From assembly GCA_005408345.1 (NCBI GenBank), contig SEMN01000015.1:2702001-2766000 (forward strand): 64,000 nucleotides of DNA. Reading direction: 5' to 3'. The position numbers and the translations under genes were made by a program. Numbering within the stretch: the first letter of the stretch is position 1; the number at the start of each line of letters is the position of its first letter. The DNA is from Macquaria australasica. Lineage: Eukaryota; Chordata; Actinopteri; Centrarchiformes; Percichthyidae. The notes beneath the pieces were generated by a model, which was not told the origin of the DNA, did not search any database, and was given only the letters and a program-made list of their open reading frames with translations. This document shows, one piece after another, positions 38,136 through 49,500 of the stretch.

Positions 38136-38200
38136 GTGCTCACTTCAAAACACAGTTGTCCACATCAATGTTGTTACAAGTCCCACTCTCATTTTCCCCT

Positions 38201-38262
38201 GAAAGTAAAGCGAAAGTCGAAAGTACTTTAAAATCTACGTTACTTAACAGAAAGTGAAAGTT
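38201..38262 (+). promoter_or_regulatory. Interferon-response element cluster of Gig2 copy 2
   Basis: A perfect ISRE core GAAAGTGAAAGT lies at 38250-38261. A second cluster at 38201-38224 has three or four GAAAG-type half-sites (gaaagtaaag, gcgaaagtcgaaag), the last two spaced by three bases. The conserved first-exon donor (gacg followed by gtaag) is at 38289, so these sites are within about 90 bp of the end of exon 1, typical of compact interferon-stimulated gene promoters. Confidence 0.75.
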
Positions 38263-39167
38263 ACTGAGGTTCGACACAGAAAACGACGGTAAGGCTTGTT
38301 AACTTAACGTTACTAGTTAACGTTAAATCATCAGCTTGAACGACATTATAGCTCATTAGATTGACAGAAAATAACCAGCAACGTTATCTTACAACAGTTA
38401 AACTCCGTCGTTTTAGTCAACTTCATTGGCTGACATAATCTAATGTAAAAACGTAAATTAGCTTAACGTGAAGACGTTGAAGTAAAACTGATATTCGTTC
38501 ATTTTGGTGATAGTTTGTCCAGTGGCGAATAGTTACTGAGCCTTTCCTAACGCCACATTATTATAGCCAGCTAACTTTAGCTACATTAATGATATAGCCT
38601 ACCTACTTGCAGGGTTAACAGTTAACTCGTACTAGTTTAGGACGACAAATAGCCTGTGACCCAGTTAAGAATGTTATGTTATGTTATGATCTTCTATCAT
38701 AATTTAGGACATGTATTTTAATAGCTTTTACCAAACACAGTGCCTCCTATAGTATTTAGATACGGAAATCTGTTACCATCAGCTACATGACAGGCCTTTG
38801 ACAGGTGATGTCAGTGTTATATAGACAGACCTGTACTCTACAGTTTCCACTGTCACAGCTATCAAACATTGTGACCCTGTATCTAAATATGGAGGGAACT
38901 TGTAACAGCTGCTATCAAAATATAGTCTGTGATTAAGTATAAAAATGTTTATAGTAGCAATATAGCTAAAATTGGGACACAGAATATGATGGGTCACAGA
39001 ATATGGCGCAACACTGTCCACCACGAGACCATGTCTATTAAAGAATTAAAGCTACGTCGACTAATTTCTTAAAACACTGGTCGTGAGAATCTGTTACAGC
39101 GTGTCATTTTTGTATTTATTTCTCACAGAGCCGCTGGTGTTGGAGCAGCTTCCCTTGTTCAAGCAGG

Positions 39168-39854
39168 ATGTCGGTGCCGTTCTTTGGCTGGGAGGTGACC
39201 TATGACGACGACTCTCCTCGCGCGGAGCTGGGGGAGTCTCAGGAGCCCAAAGACAGCGCCGTCTACACCATGTACCACGGCACCAGCGTTGCCAACGCAA
39301 GGCTCATCATTGCCAATGGCTTTCAGCAGTCATCAGGTGGCATGCTGGGAAAGGGCGTTTATGTCAGTCGCGATAAGAAAAAGGCGGAACGTTATCCGTT
39401 AAACAATAACCCTTCAGACCGCGTGGCCCTTGAGTTGAGTGTGCGTGTTGGCCGTGTCAAGCGTATTGACAAGGACAACCATCCTATGCAGTACACCTGG
39501 AGCGCGCAGGGATACGATACTGCCTGGGTGCCCCCCAATTGTGGCATGAAAGCCGTGCCCAGCGGCCTAGAGGAGGATTGTGTGTTTGACCCCAAAAGAG
39601 TGAAGGTCGTGGGCATTGCAAAGGCTTCAAACACTGTACTGACAGAGCTTCAACAGCTTGTAGCTAACAGTCTAAGAAGTCCCGGCGGAAGAGATGGGGG
39701 TGCAGCATCGCATGGTGGTGGTGCTGTGGATGTGTGTTCACTGTGCAAGAGAAAGACCCAGCAGGGTTCGCCACACATCAAGCAACAGTGCTGGGGCTGT
39801 GGGCAAAACATCTGCACTCTCATGATCAAGCATGCCTGTCCAGTTTTTGTCTGA
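39168..39854 (+). CDS. Gig2-like PARP-domain protein, copy 2
   Basis: This 228-aa protein is paralogous to the one at 35705-36385. The PARP-like core has MYHGT (H37), GKGVYVS (Y65) and SGLEEDC (E135/E136), and the region VRVGRVKRIDKDNHPMQ is almost unchanged between copies. The linker is longer and Gly/Ala/Ser-rich (about residues 170-187), followed by the Cys cluster C190, C193, C208, C211 and C216. Most divergence lies in residues 11-33 and in the linker. The coding region is a single exon starting at 39129 after an 840-bp intron in the 5' UTR. The promoter carries a perfect ISRE, so this copy is the better candidate for interferon induction. The poly(A) signal is at 40348, only 155 bp from the convergent SKIC3 stop codon. 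Confidence 0.88.
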   Translation: MSVPFFGWEVTYDDDSPRAELGESQEPKDSAVYTMYHGTSVANARLIIANGFQQSSGGMLGKGVYVSRDKKKAERYPLNNNPSDRVALELSVRVGRVKRIDKDNHPMQYTWSAQGYDTAWVPPNCGMKAVPSGLEEDCVFDPKRVKVVGIAKASNTVLTELQQLVANSLRSPGGRDGGAASHGGGAVDVCSLCKRKTQQGSPHIKQQCWGCGQNICTLMIKHACPVFV

Positions 39855-40347
39855 GGGTGTAAAAAATTATGTGGTGGAGGGAAAACTAAAGCTGAAGTTC
39901 ACTAGAGTATACATTCTCAACTCAGGGTGTAATCATACTTTGGAAACAGGACTCGTAGTACTGTACTTTTTCTTCCTCAGTATTACTTTCTTTTCTTGGT
40001 GCAACATGTTACAATATTTACTGCTGAATATGTCTTGAGGATCTGTGTATGTTTTCTGCAAAGGCATTTTCTATGAATTTAAGTACTGTTGATGGAAATG
40101 AGACTTTGAAGTTCACTATAATGTTAATTTATATTCAATTTGCATTATATTGACAGATCAGGATATGTTATATTTATTATGTGCAATCAACATGAGACAA
40201 TCTTTTTATATTGAGCAAGATTTCTTTATTTCAGCCTGAATGTGGACAATGGTTACTTTATGTTAAGTACTTTTAGAAATAACTCATGATTTTGATTTAC
40301 TGAATTGATTGACACTATAATGTAAAGCCAAAGAATCATGAAAAGCC

Positions 40348-40353
40348 AATAAA
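40348..40353 (+). terminator. Poly(A) signal of Gig2 copy 2
   Basis: This AATAAA occurs in the same local context as in copy 1 (aaaagccaataaatgt), about 490 bp after the stop codon. Confidence 0.7.
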
Positions 40354-40507
40354 TGTCATATTCATGATATCGGACCCATAATGTCCAGTTTGATATGACT
40401 TCATATGTAGTGAAGAGACCCAGAAAAGCTGAATTGGTGATGACTTCAGCCTGTGGATAAACCTGCTAAGCTGCATGATTTCATAGTGATGTCGGTGTAG
40501 ACAAAAT

Positions 40508-43500
40508 TCAGGATGAAGAAGAGGCAAGCAGTGAATAAAACTCCAGGAGTCTTTGATCTCCATTCATTCTGGCATGTTGTAAAAGGACCTGCAAAAAAAA
40601 AAGGAGAAAAAATATGTTCACTATCAAAGTTGTGGTGAACGTAAACAACCAATACAGATGTAAGAACACAAGTATGACTACCATTCAGTTTATTTCCGTT
40701 ATTTATGTGCTATCGTTGTTTCCTCACAAGTCATGGATGGAAATAGTCATTTCATATGAATATATATCACCACAAAAATGATTTGATCTAGTGCAAGTGC
40801 AGGTATGAGGCAGCTGTGTGCTCACATTCATTAGCTCCTGGTCGTTTTTGGCATGCAAGTGTCTGAGGAGGTACCAGCTGGCCACCTGCACCACTGTCAC
40901 AGGGAAGTCTTGAGAGGGGACGTATACCAGCCTCTCCAACAAACGCCTTGTTTCCCTGCAGAAGACACAAACAGAAATGGGCAAAGGTAATACATGAGCC
41001 CTGTTCCATGTTAACCAAAATCCTTTCCATTTCATTGTCTGGGTGTCTCATACACCCAGGCCTACATTTAGGAGTGGGGTTTGTGAATGAAATAACCGGG
41101 AAACGTGTGTATTCCTAATTGTGCTTCCTGTGTTGATGTAAATGACACCTATGCTCATTAGCTCTCGAAAACATGGAATTGGATGGCTGCTGATCTGGTT
41201 TGTTTTCTTGCTGAAATTAGCTGGCACAAATGTTCTACTTCTGGTGGCCTGGGTTGAAACCCTGTCTGAATCTATAACCGTTCCCTCTGTTTTCCAATAT
41301 ATACGATAAAATGAAACTTATCTCTGGCATGAAAGGGCCTTTGATATTGTGATTATGCTTGGCACAGAGGAGTTCCTGCAGCATCTCTGAAGTAATTTAG
41401 CCAGTTCCTGATTGGCATTTGTCCTCCTCAGCTCTCTAATGAATGTAGTATTCTAATTAAGTGTCCTGGCAGGCCTGTGAGGCAGTGACAGAAGGCTATT
41501 ATGTCAGGACAGGAAAACTTTGTAAATTGCTTTGCAGTTCCAAAAGTACCAACATCTTGAAAAGACAGATGGAGGCATGCTTCTGAAGTTTCAGGAATCT
41601 TCTGATTCATTTAATCACTTTAGATGATACATTACACTTACACGCCAATTGGGTTAAAATCATTTGCATATCTACGCAGAACAACCCACACACCTGCGAC
41701 TTGCATTTGCATTTGCATACTACCTCTGCTGCAGTGAAAAGAGAACACAGTGAGAAACACTGACCTAGCAGCCATCTTAGTCACATACTGGAGCAGGGCC
41801 TGGAAAAGGAGGGCCATAGGGGATGAACCCAGCTTCAAGGCCTCATTGGTGGCTTCCAGTATCAAGTCCGTCCAGTCATTTCCTGGGACACCCGCCTGAG
41901 AGGTCAGATCACGCAGGGTTAAGAATAAAACTGGCTACGAGACAAGCTACTACACAAAATTAAGTTTTATTCATCTACTAAATTTGTAGATTTGCTAACA
42001 ATGTGTGTAACACCAGCCTCCTCTTTGTCAGTAACTGCTTTCAGAGGAGCAGTGGCTGTAATCAAAATTAGATGATATCCACAGGGTAAGCAAAATGTCA
42101 AAAAGAATTGTATTTAATTATGGTAGGCAACTATGGGATTTGCTGTCCTGTGAGCAGTGGACTAAAAACCACACATCCCCTCCAGTTAAATCACAAAGGC
42201 AGCTTCTTGTCTTGTTTGTATTTCCACTTGACCTTGGCTGCTGATCCTATGATTCTGCTGGATATATTCACCCATCTTTCATCTCCTCTACCTTGTTTCT
42301 GCCCATGTGACAGGGATATAGACAGGAGTTGCGTCTGGCCTTGTGTGTGCTTAGTAATATGCAAGTCTTGTCATTATTATAAAACACTACTAGTCCTTAA
42401 TGCTAAAACAATCTCCAGGGGCAAAAGACATACAGTGATACCAGTGATAATTCTAACCTCTATTTTGCAATACCATTACATTTGTAATATATAGATAGTT
42501 GTGTTGTGATTGCTGTACTTTATCACCCTAAAATTATTTTGGATCTAGATTTCTGTTATATCCTTTGCAGGAACTCACCATACAGGGTCCTAGGGCTAGC
42601 AGGGCTAGTCGGAGCAGGCTGGCTACCTGGCTGCTGTGCAGGCCAAGCTGTGAGGCTACTTGCAGACTCTGCCTGTAAGCCATGACTGCCTGGACCAGCA
42701 GGCCCTGGCTACGATACACCTCAGCCAGCCACTGAGAGAGGGAGAGTAGGAGTGTGATTGGAAGATCAAGGATGAGTGGGAGTAGAGGTGAGAATGGGAG
42801 ATTTGCAGAGGGTCGGGTGGGAGAGGAAATATGAGAGGTGAAGAAAGAGGGGCATAGAAGAGATTGTTAGAGGCAATGTGAGATAAAGATTAGAAGGAGA
42901 GAGGAAAGAAAGAAAGAGGTAAAAAATAATACAATACTTTTTCTTAAACTACTGATAATCAGTGAAAAACAATCCACTGCCTCTTGCTTAAGACTGAAGC
43001 AAATATAAACTACTGGTACAAAAATGCTAGTATCTTCAACTAGTAATATGATCCAATGACCTCTCAAGAATTAAGCCAAATTTCTACTTTATTACTCGCA
43101 GCAACAATGAACTCCGAAGCTGAAGGACTAACAGAAATAGCATGTACAATTGCAATCTTTAGCTAAAATTGTCGACTGCATGTTGATTCAGTAATGACCA
43201 TGTAATCTGTCTATGTTTGCACAGATATTGACTGATATTGCTACACATTTGAACTCCACATTGATATTGTAACATTTGGGGTCATTAACAAGCTACAATC
43301 TGCCAATATGTTCACGGCTTAAAAGAGAGAGCTTGGCTGCTTCTCCCCTGCTAGTAGCAGCCATATGATGTTAAGTGCAGCAATCTGAGGTCTCAAACAA
43401 GGCACAGAAATGGTCCTCATTAGACCAGTGTCTCAGTGGAAGCAAGACAAAATGGTTGTTTGTGGTGAGAAGAAAAAAAACATCTTCTCATTTCAATACA

Positions 43501-44843
43501 ACATGACCCACAATTTACATAGGACCACCCAAAACTGAGACCATCAATATTTTCAAGCCTCGCTATGTAATAGAGTTTGTCTGGGTTGGTTGTTTTTGCT
43601 ACACACACACACACATATACATATATATATATATATATATATGTGTCTGTGTGCACAATGTGGTATAGCACTGTTTAAAAATGTGTGCCATTAAACAACT
43701 GGTGCTTCAAATTAAAGAGTAATAGCTTGTCATTAAATCACTGCAATACAAAAACCGGTGCGGTATCTTAAATGATTTAGTGTTCACTTACGTGCCATGC
43801 CCCAAGGTTGGTGGGGTTCACCATCACAGTGCTGTTTAGTTGCTCCAGCACAGAGTCTGGGAGGACAGTACCACCACTGGCAACAAGGAGGCGCTGACAC
43901 TGCACCTGTCTCAGTGACAGCATCACTGCTGGGTGTTCTGGAGAAACATTCAGCACCTGGGACAAAGCAGGCAGAGCATGAGGAACACAGCAATGTAAAG
44001 AAGAGGCCGCACATAAGATCAATCTGAATGCAACTTGTATTACTTCATCTACGGTAATTTCTGTCTGAAACAAGTCTAACCCTTTTTATAATAAAGTAAA
44101 TCAGAGAATAAAATTGAGGATGTGTGTGTGTGTGCGTGCTCATATCCCACCTGTGAGCAGAGGGCTTCTGCCTGCTCCAGCTTTCCCCCCAGCGTGAGAC
44201 CACTCACTGCCTGTTGTAGTACCCAGCCCTCTAGAGTCTGGGCTAGAGGGCGCTCCATCTCCTCCACGCTACGCACTGGGATACAGAAAGGTGTCAGTTA
44301 TGCATGCAAACACACACAAAATAGTAAACACCATGAAACACACGCCAATGCACACACCTTTCTCAGAAACCACTGACATGAGGATTTGCTCCAGTCCTTG
44401 TCTGCAAGGAGCAGAACCTGAAAGGTAACAGGAAGTGTTTTCTGTGTGACAGGCAGCCATTAATCCTGCCCATGTTCCTGGATCATCTGAAAGTAGAGAG
44501 GAATGGGAACTCAGATCACACGGACATTTTGCAGTATTCCTTTAATGGTAAGCGAAAGGTAGCTTTACATTTATGAAATAGGGATAAACATAAACAAGCT
44601 TCTCTGTGCCACAAAGCTGCAAAACTTGAATTTACTGTATATTATCTGGAAGAATGGTTCTCACAGTGGTGTCCCTTATACAATATTTCACTAGGATTCA
44701 TCTAAATAAGATAATTTACACAAATGTATTTCCTAATACTGACTTTTCCCTCACTTCTTCGAGACTGATTTGTTTTCCAAGACATGTTTTTTTTTCAGTT
44801 TCCAATGATAAGTGTGTGGTTGTATGTGAGGTAGTTTAATGCC

Positions 44844-44904
<61 letters not shown>

Positions 44905-46488
44905 TTATACCAGGACAGAGCAGCACAGCTCTCTGCATGGTCTTCAGTGCATTCCTGTGACTGTCCTCTCCAGAGTGTCTCCCACTAGCCAGCTGGTTCA
45001 CGCCACTGTACAACAACGCCCTCTGCAGGCACACAAGTTAGATCAGCTCAGTTTCATATACAAACGCTGTGGCAAAGATAACAGAGTCAATATTGACTGT
45101 ATTGTACCCCAAAAAACGAAGCGAGTATTTTGGATGCTGACACATCTACAGTGTAAAATAATATAATAGTATTGAGTTTAATTTATGATGGCAGTGAAGT
45201 TAAAGAAAGTGTAAAATAAAAGACAGAGAACACAACAGATAAAGATACACAAAGCCATTTCAACATAAATACAAAGTCACTTCTTTACCTTTCCTTGGGT
45301 CATACTGGAGAGACAGGCAACATGCCCAGCCATCGCGCCGCCCTGAAATACACAGCAGACAAAACCACTATAACTGTCCGGCAGCACTGCAGCAAATGTG
45401 GATGAGGCTGCTCAGTTAAATGTGTGCGAGTATAATAGATTTCCTGGGTTTGTGCTTGGGATGTGTGTAATGTCTGTGTGTGCATGCAGCCTTACATTTG
45501 CCTTCCTGGGGTAGTATTGTGGTACCAGTCTGGACAGCAGGGCCCACAGAGACGGGTTTCCAGGATTGCTGTAAATAAGAATTTGTACCTTTATGTACAG
45601 GCTTTTCTCATAAAAATATTCTAAGAACTATTAAGCATACGATATGTTGCTACACTGTCCAGGGAACTGTTGCACCTGCTGATAATTCTTCAAGGTACTT
45701 ATCAGTAACCTAAAGTATCTAGATACTTCTTAATGTTCAAAAGTCTTCAGGGAAGCAGAAGAAAATCTTGTCTGATCACTCCAATGTGCAAAAAACTGAA
45801 CAAAGTGCAACAGTGCAGATACCGGCATTCATATTTGTGATGTGTTCACCATTTGTCAGCTGTCATTGAGATTTGGATAGAATATATTGTAAGTCAGAAA
45901 ATGTTTCTTTAATATTCCTGCACAAATCTGCATATGCTTTGTAGTAGCAGAGACATTTCTATCCAAAACTGACGAGAAAGTAATGAAAGTAAATCCAGTG
46001 ATGCATGCAATCAAACACACTTATCATACTATATCCCAGCTTTTGTGCAATCCTCCATAAAATGCACGTAAAACAAAGTGTAAAAGGCTCAGGAAATCTA
46101 TTAAATAAAATAATTGGTCTTTTTTTTCTAGTGAAATTAGGTTATTGTAGGGTACAGCACATCAGTAGGGTACAATTCAAACAAGCAGTTTACCTGTGTA
46201 CAGCTCTGGAAGCCTCTCTTTGCACCGCACTGTAGTTGCCCTGCAGGGCCAGCAAGGCGCAGGTGAGTAGACATCGATGCTCTATAACATTCCCAGAGGC
46301 TGGACCTTGCTTCAGCAGCTCAGTCAGGGCAGCAGCAGCTAGTGTAGCATCACTGTGGACTAATCCCAGTGCACATAAACACAGCAGAGACTCTGAGATT
46401 GGCTCCTTTAACATCGAGCTGTGGAGACAGAAAGCAGACAGATGAATACTTTTAGCTTGGAGGCAAGTATAGTACAAGTATTATCACA

Positions 46489-46521
<33 letters not shown>

Positions 46522-49500
46522 GTGGTAGTTTTTTTCAAATTTTTTGTCTTTCAGGTTTGGTGCTCTGGCATCTGGCAATACTGTTTGGCCACAAGCACTT
46601 GAATAATCCCAGACTGAAATGGAAATTTAAAAAAACCCAAATGCCATTATAGCTTGAAAATTAAGAAAAACACATGATCTTTGACTACATCATATTGCCT
46701 TACTCTCAAAAGCACCTAATACAGTAATTTCAGTTGGTGGACAAAAACATACAAAACCACTGGTACGGTCCAGACAACACTGTGGACTCACCATTTAAAC
46801 AGCAGAGTCTTGGCTGAGTCTAGATTACCCTGCCGGTGCTGAAGCAGGGCCAGAGCTGTCAAGATGTAAGCCTTCTCCTTCTCACTGGAAGCCACAGCCA
46901 AGGCACGTTCATAGGCTACAGTACATACACAACAGTTTATTCACAGTCCCTCTGGCATGTAAACACATCTCCAATCTCTGATTTCAGTGCGTCTCCCAGT
47001 CCTCACCGTTAATGCTCTCTGGGATGAGTCCTGCCCTGCAGTAGGCCAGAGCCAGCCCAGCCAGATCACTGAGCTCCTGCAGTGGAGTGGAATTATAAAC
47101 ATGCACCGCCTCCTCCCACCGGCCCAAGGTGCTGCAAAACACATATAAAGAATGGAGTTTGGGGTATTTGGTAAGTATTGTCAAAGATGTTTAAGAACAT
47201 GGTAATGAGACAGCTGGTTGTTACCACAAAGCACGGCCATAGCTGCCCAGAGCAAAAGCCAGCTCTTCTGTCAAGGACATGGACCGAAGCAGTTCAACAG
47301 CTCTGAGGAAAGATTAAGAGTTAAGTTTGAGAAAGATGAACTGTAAACAAATATGTATTAAATTGTGTTCCTCATAGATGAAAACGAGGTACAACATATT
47401 TTGTCTCATTCTTTTCTTGGTACGCTGCCTCATCTGTGAGCCTGTACAGTGAGTCAGTGTAATTCAGAGACAGACACCTTTGGTAAGCCTGTAAGGCCTG
47501 CCTCTTCAGCTGCAGATGCTCATTCAGGTAGCCAAGCATAATGAATGCATCAGGGTCAGACTGGATCCTCTCTGAGAGGGATGCAAAAGAATAAACGTCA
47601 TGTCACACAACATCCGTCACATGACCCAAATACAACCAAGGGATCTGTGGATCCTGCATGCGCATCAACACAGATGCTGTACCTGTGTACTTGCTGAGCG
47701 CCACCTGAGCAGCAGAGATGGCGTTCATCTGGACTATGTTGTAGCGGTACAGCTCAGAGTCTCTGTTGCTCTTGTCCAGCAGGGTGGAACACACCCAGTA
47801 GGCATAACCTTTCACTCCCTCCATCTATCGGGGGAAGGTGAGTGGTAGAGAGATGTAGATGAAGAGGGAGAAAAGGCAGAGAAAGGCAAGGCATACACAT
47901 TCATTGTGGTATCAACCCTAATTACTAACAAGTAGTAGCAAAATGCTTATAGTTGAAAATGTTGCAGAATGACAGAGAAAGTTGAAGCAAAGATTAAACT
48001 GTTATTAGCCAGCTAATTAGTGGGTATTACAATAGCCACCCCAGTGATTTTGGGAGGTCACGCACATGTGTGCTGAGTTCAGTGGTGTGCCTGAAAAGAT
48101 CCATGGTGTCATAGCTTCCCACTCTCTCTGCTATCAGCGCCTGGTGAGAGGACAAAGGGACAAAACTATCATTTAGACAGATAAAGACAAAGAGGTCAAA
48201 GACAGAAGTTCATTAAGTCTTATGAATACTAGCACACTGATATGCAGCTTCCTTTAGTCTTATCAAACCTTGTACTCAAATTACAGTTAATTTTAGCGAA
48301 GAACATAGTATTTCTTACCTACCACTGAATTTGAAATCCTTGCATATAAATGAAATTTATATATAACTGATTGCTAAAGAAAGACAAGGAATGGCTTCTT
48401 CTCTGTATTTATTTTACAACTCATCAAAAACATAATGAGGCCCCTCACTCAGCTTACATCTCTTTAATATTCCTTACCATTGCAAAACACTACGCAAACC
48501 TAATTATCTTACATAATTATCGTTTTCCTTGTTAGTTATACTGTTAGATTTTGCCTGACGTTGTGTCACATATGCATGCATATATATGTGATAAAGAAGC
48601 CTTAACCCTTGGACACTGAATTATTAACAATGAGCGTGTACATTTCCTCAACATGGTCAATTAAAGTGACCTTTGTCTCATGATGTCTTTGTACCTGTCC
48701 AATCCAGCAGTTGACATAAAGTGGCTCCAGGGACTGGGCAATCTTGAAGGCCTCGTGTGCAAGCTAAGTAAATAAGACCAGACTTTAACAAAGAAAATGT
48801 CAGCCAACTATGATAAAAACAAAACAAATAAGATAATTGATGACACACACCTCTATATTGTCCTTCTTCAAATACAGGGTGCCGAGGTTGGTCCAAGCAA
48901 CAACATTCTGTCATGAAATATTAACAAGTCAAATAAAAACATCAGGATATTTTCTGAGAATACGATTCATCACCTGAACAAATGTGCAGTTACATACATT
49001 TGGTTCAACTTGTATGGACTTGATGAAGCAATGTTGAGCCAGGGCGAAGTTCTCAAGACCTGACATAACAGAAAGAAATTCACAGTCATATATTCATACA
49101 TAATTTGGCTATGCATTTTCTGTCTGCGTATTTATTTAACACTGAAGCTAATGCTACAACTATTTTGATATTTCTAATGGATCCAATTCTATTTTTATTA
49201 CACAGACCCATGACTTTTCCTAAATACTAGTAATTATACTACTGCTACTAGTATCCATATTCTAAAGGCAATGCAATAAATGAATTGTTGGAATTGTTTC
49301 TTCCTTGGGGCATCAAGTCTGGTTGGCACAGTAAGCTATTAGGCTATGTCTAAAATAAATTACATGATTTTAGACTGAATAAAACCTTGATCCAATTTCT
49401 GTTACCTAAACCAATTAAGTGTAATAACTTTCCTCCTGCAACATGAAAAACATTTATTGTTGATGCCACCCTCCTTACTGAGCAGTATGCTGTGCATTTG

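Noticed and set aside
43777..44073. SKIC3 frames extended beyond splice sites as separate small genes
   Set aside because: They are intron read-through of SKIC3 coding exons; the boundaries are set by GT-AG sites and human homology.
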